Source: an uncultured cyanobacterium
GTDB taxonomy: Bacteria > Cyanobacteriota > Cyanobacteriia > PCC-6307 > Cyanobiaceae
Reading direction: 5' to 3'
Length of the DNA: 64,000 nt
NCBI GenBank assembly: GCA_903871775.1
Contig: CAIQIA010000016.1
Coordinates: forward strand, 62,001-126,000
A program made the position numbers and the translations under genes. The notes below the pieces were generated by a model. That model worked only from the letters and a program-made list of their open reading frames with translations. It made no database searches and had not been told where the DNA came from. Shown here piece after piece: positions 63,460 to 64,000 of the stretch; the first letter of the stretch is position 1, and each line of letters opens with the position of its first letter.

Positions 63460-64000
63460 CAGCGCTGGGGGCCAGCAGTTCCCACCCCTGCTGCCGCAGC
63501 ACCACCTCGCTGCCGGGCCCCGGCAGGGTGAGCCCCACGGGCTGCAGCCGCCAGGCGCCCGGCAGCCAGGCAGATCCGAGGGTCAGGGGCAGCACGCGGT
63601 CAGGCCCCCGCTCGAGCAGCACCAACCGCTGGCGGCCCGGCGACGGCTCGACCGGTGGGGTGGCCTCGGCCGACCACAGCCCCCGTTCGCTCTCGGGCAC
63701 GAGCCCCGCCTCCTCAAGCCGTTCTCGCACCCCCACCGGATCGCGGCTTGCCCACGGCTGCACCGGCAGACCCGCCGGCAGCAGGTCATGGGCCCGGGCC
63801 CAGAGCAGCGGCGCCAGGCTGCGGCCGTGGATCACCTCCAGGCGGCCCACGGCCTGCAACCGCTGGCGCAGGGGCAGCCGCACCGCCAGCCCCGGAGGTG
63901 GCGGGGCTGAACGTCGCCAGGCCTGCCGCCGGGCCAGCGGCGTGCGGCCCCAGCTCTGGCGCAGTTCGTCGTCATCGGGCAGGGCCCCGAGCTCCTCGAG
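63452..64000 (-). CDS. Hypothetical protein, C-terminal part (gene runs off the right edge)
   Basis: Frame stays open from 63883 to 64000 (LEELGALPDDDELRQSWGRTPLARRQAWRRSAPPPPGLAVRLPLRQRL...), so the listed start at 63883 is probably internal. Confidence 0.65.
   Translation of the reverse strand, partial: LEELGALPDDDELRQSWGRTPLARRQAWRRSAPPPPGLAVRLPLRQRLQAVGRLEVIHGRSLAPLLWARAHDLLPAGLPVQPWASRDPVGVRERLEEAGLVPESERGLWSAEATPPVEPSPGRQRLVLLERGPDRVLPLTLGSAWLPGAWRLQPVGLTLPGPGSEVVLRQQGWELLAPSADA

Overview
High-GC, gene-dense window of chromosomal type from a picocyanobacterium (Cyanobium/Synechococcus-like, judged from the gene families present). About 75 features are supported. They include folE (partial), accA, the alkane pathway pair AAR/ADO beside a creatininase, an S1-domain protein, Tab2-like, pgeF, trpA-DUF3007-ndhL, a group 2 sigma factor, znuABC, hisIE, a zinc/metal homeostasis block (UPF0718 permease, TIGR03943-like, Zur/Fur regulators, outer-membrane-like barrel, His-rich CobW GTPase, cobalamin riboswitch plus HupE/UreJ), larC, xth, glcD, hemL, a liv-type ABC transporter with two tandem binding proteins, a single 1790-aa 5-oxoprolinase::gamma-glutamyltransferase reading frame, yajQ, map, rplS, gltX, polA, an RTX protein and a sulfotransferase. 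Three tRNA genes are visible. One has a UAA (Leu) anticodon but a short class I variable loop. The best leads are: (1) the in-frame oxoprolinase-GGT fusion convergent with the amino-acid transporter; (2) the zinc-centred cluster with two near-palindromic GGGAATCATTC(T/C)C boxes and an uncharacterised 433-aa protein inside the presumptive Zur operon; (3) the atypical tRNA; (4) a 1038-aa membrane protein with a triplicated N-terminal module. No CRISPR array, transposon or prophage was seen. All family calls are from reading motifs and translations; no database search was run.
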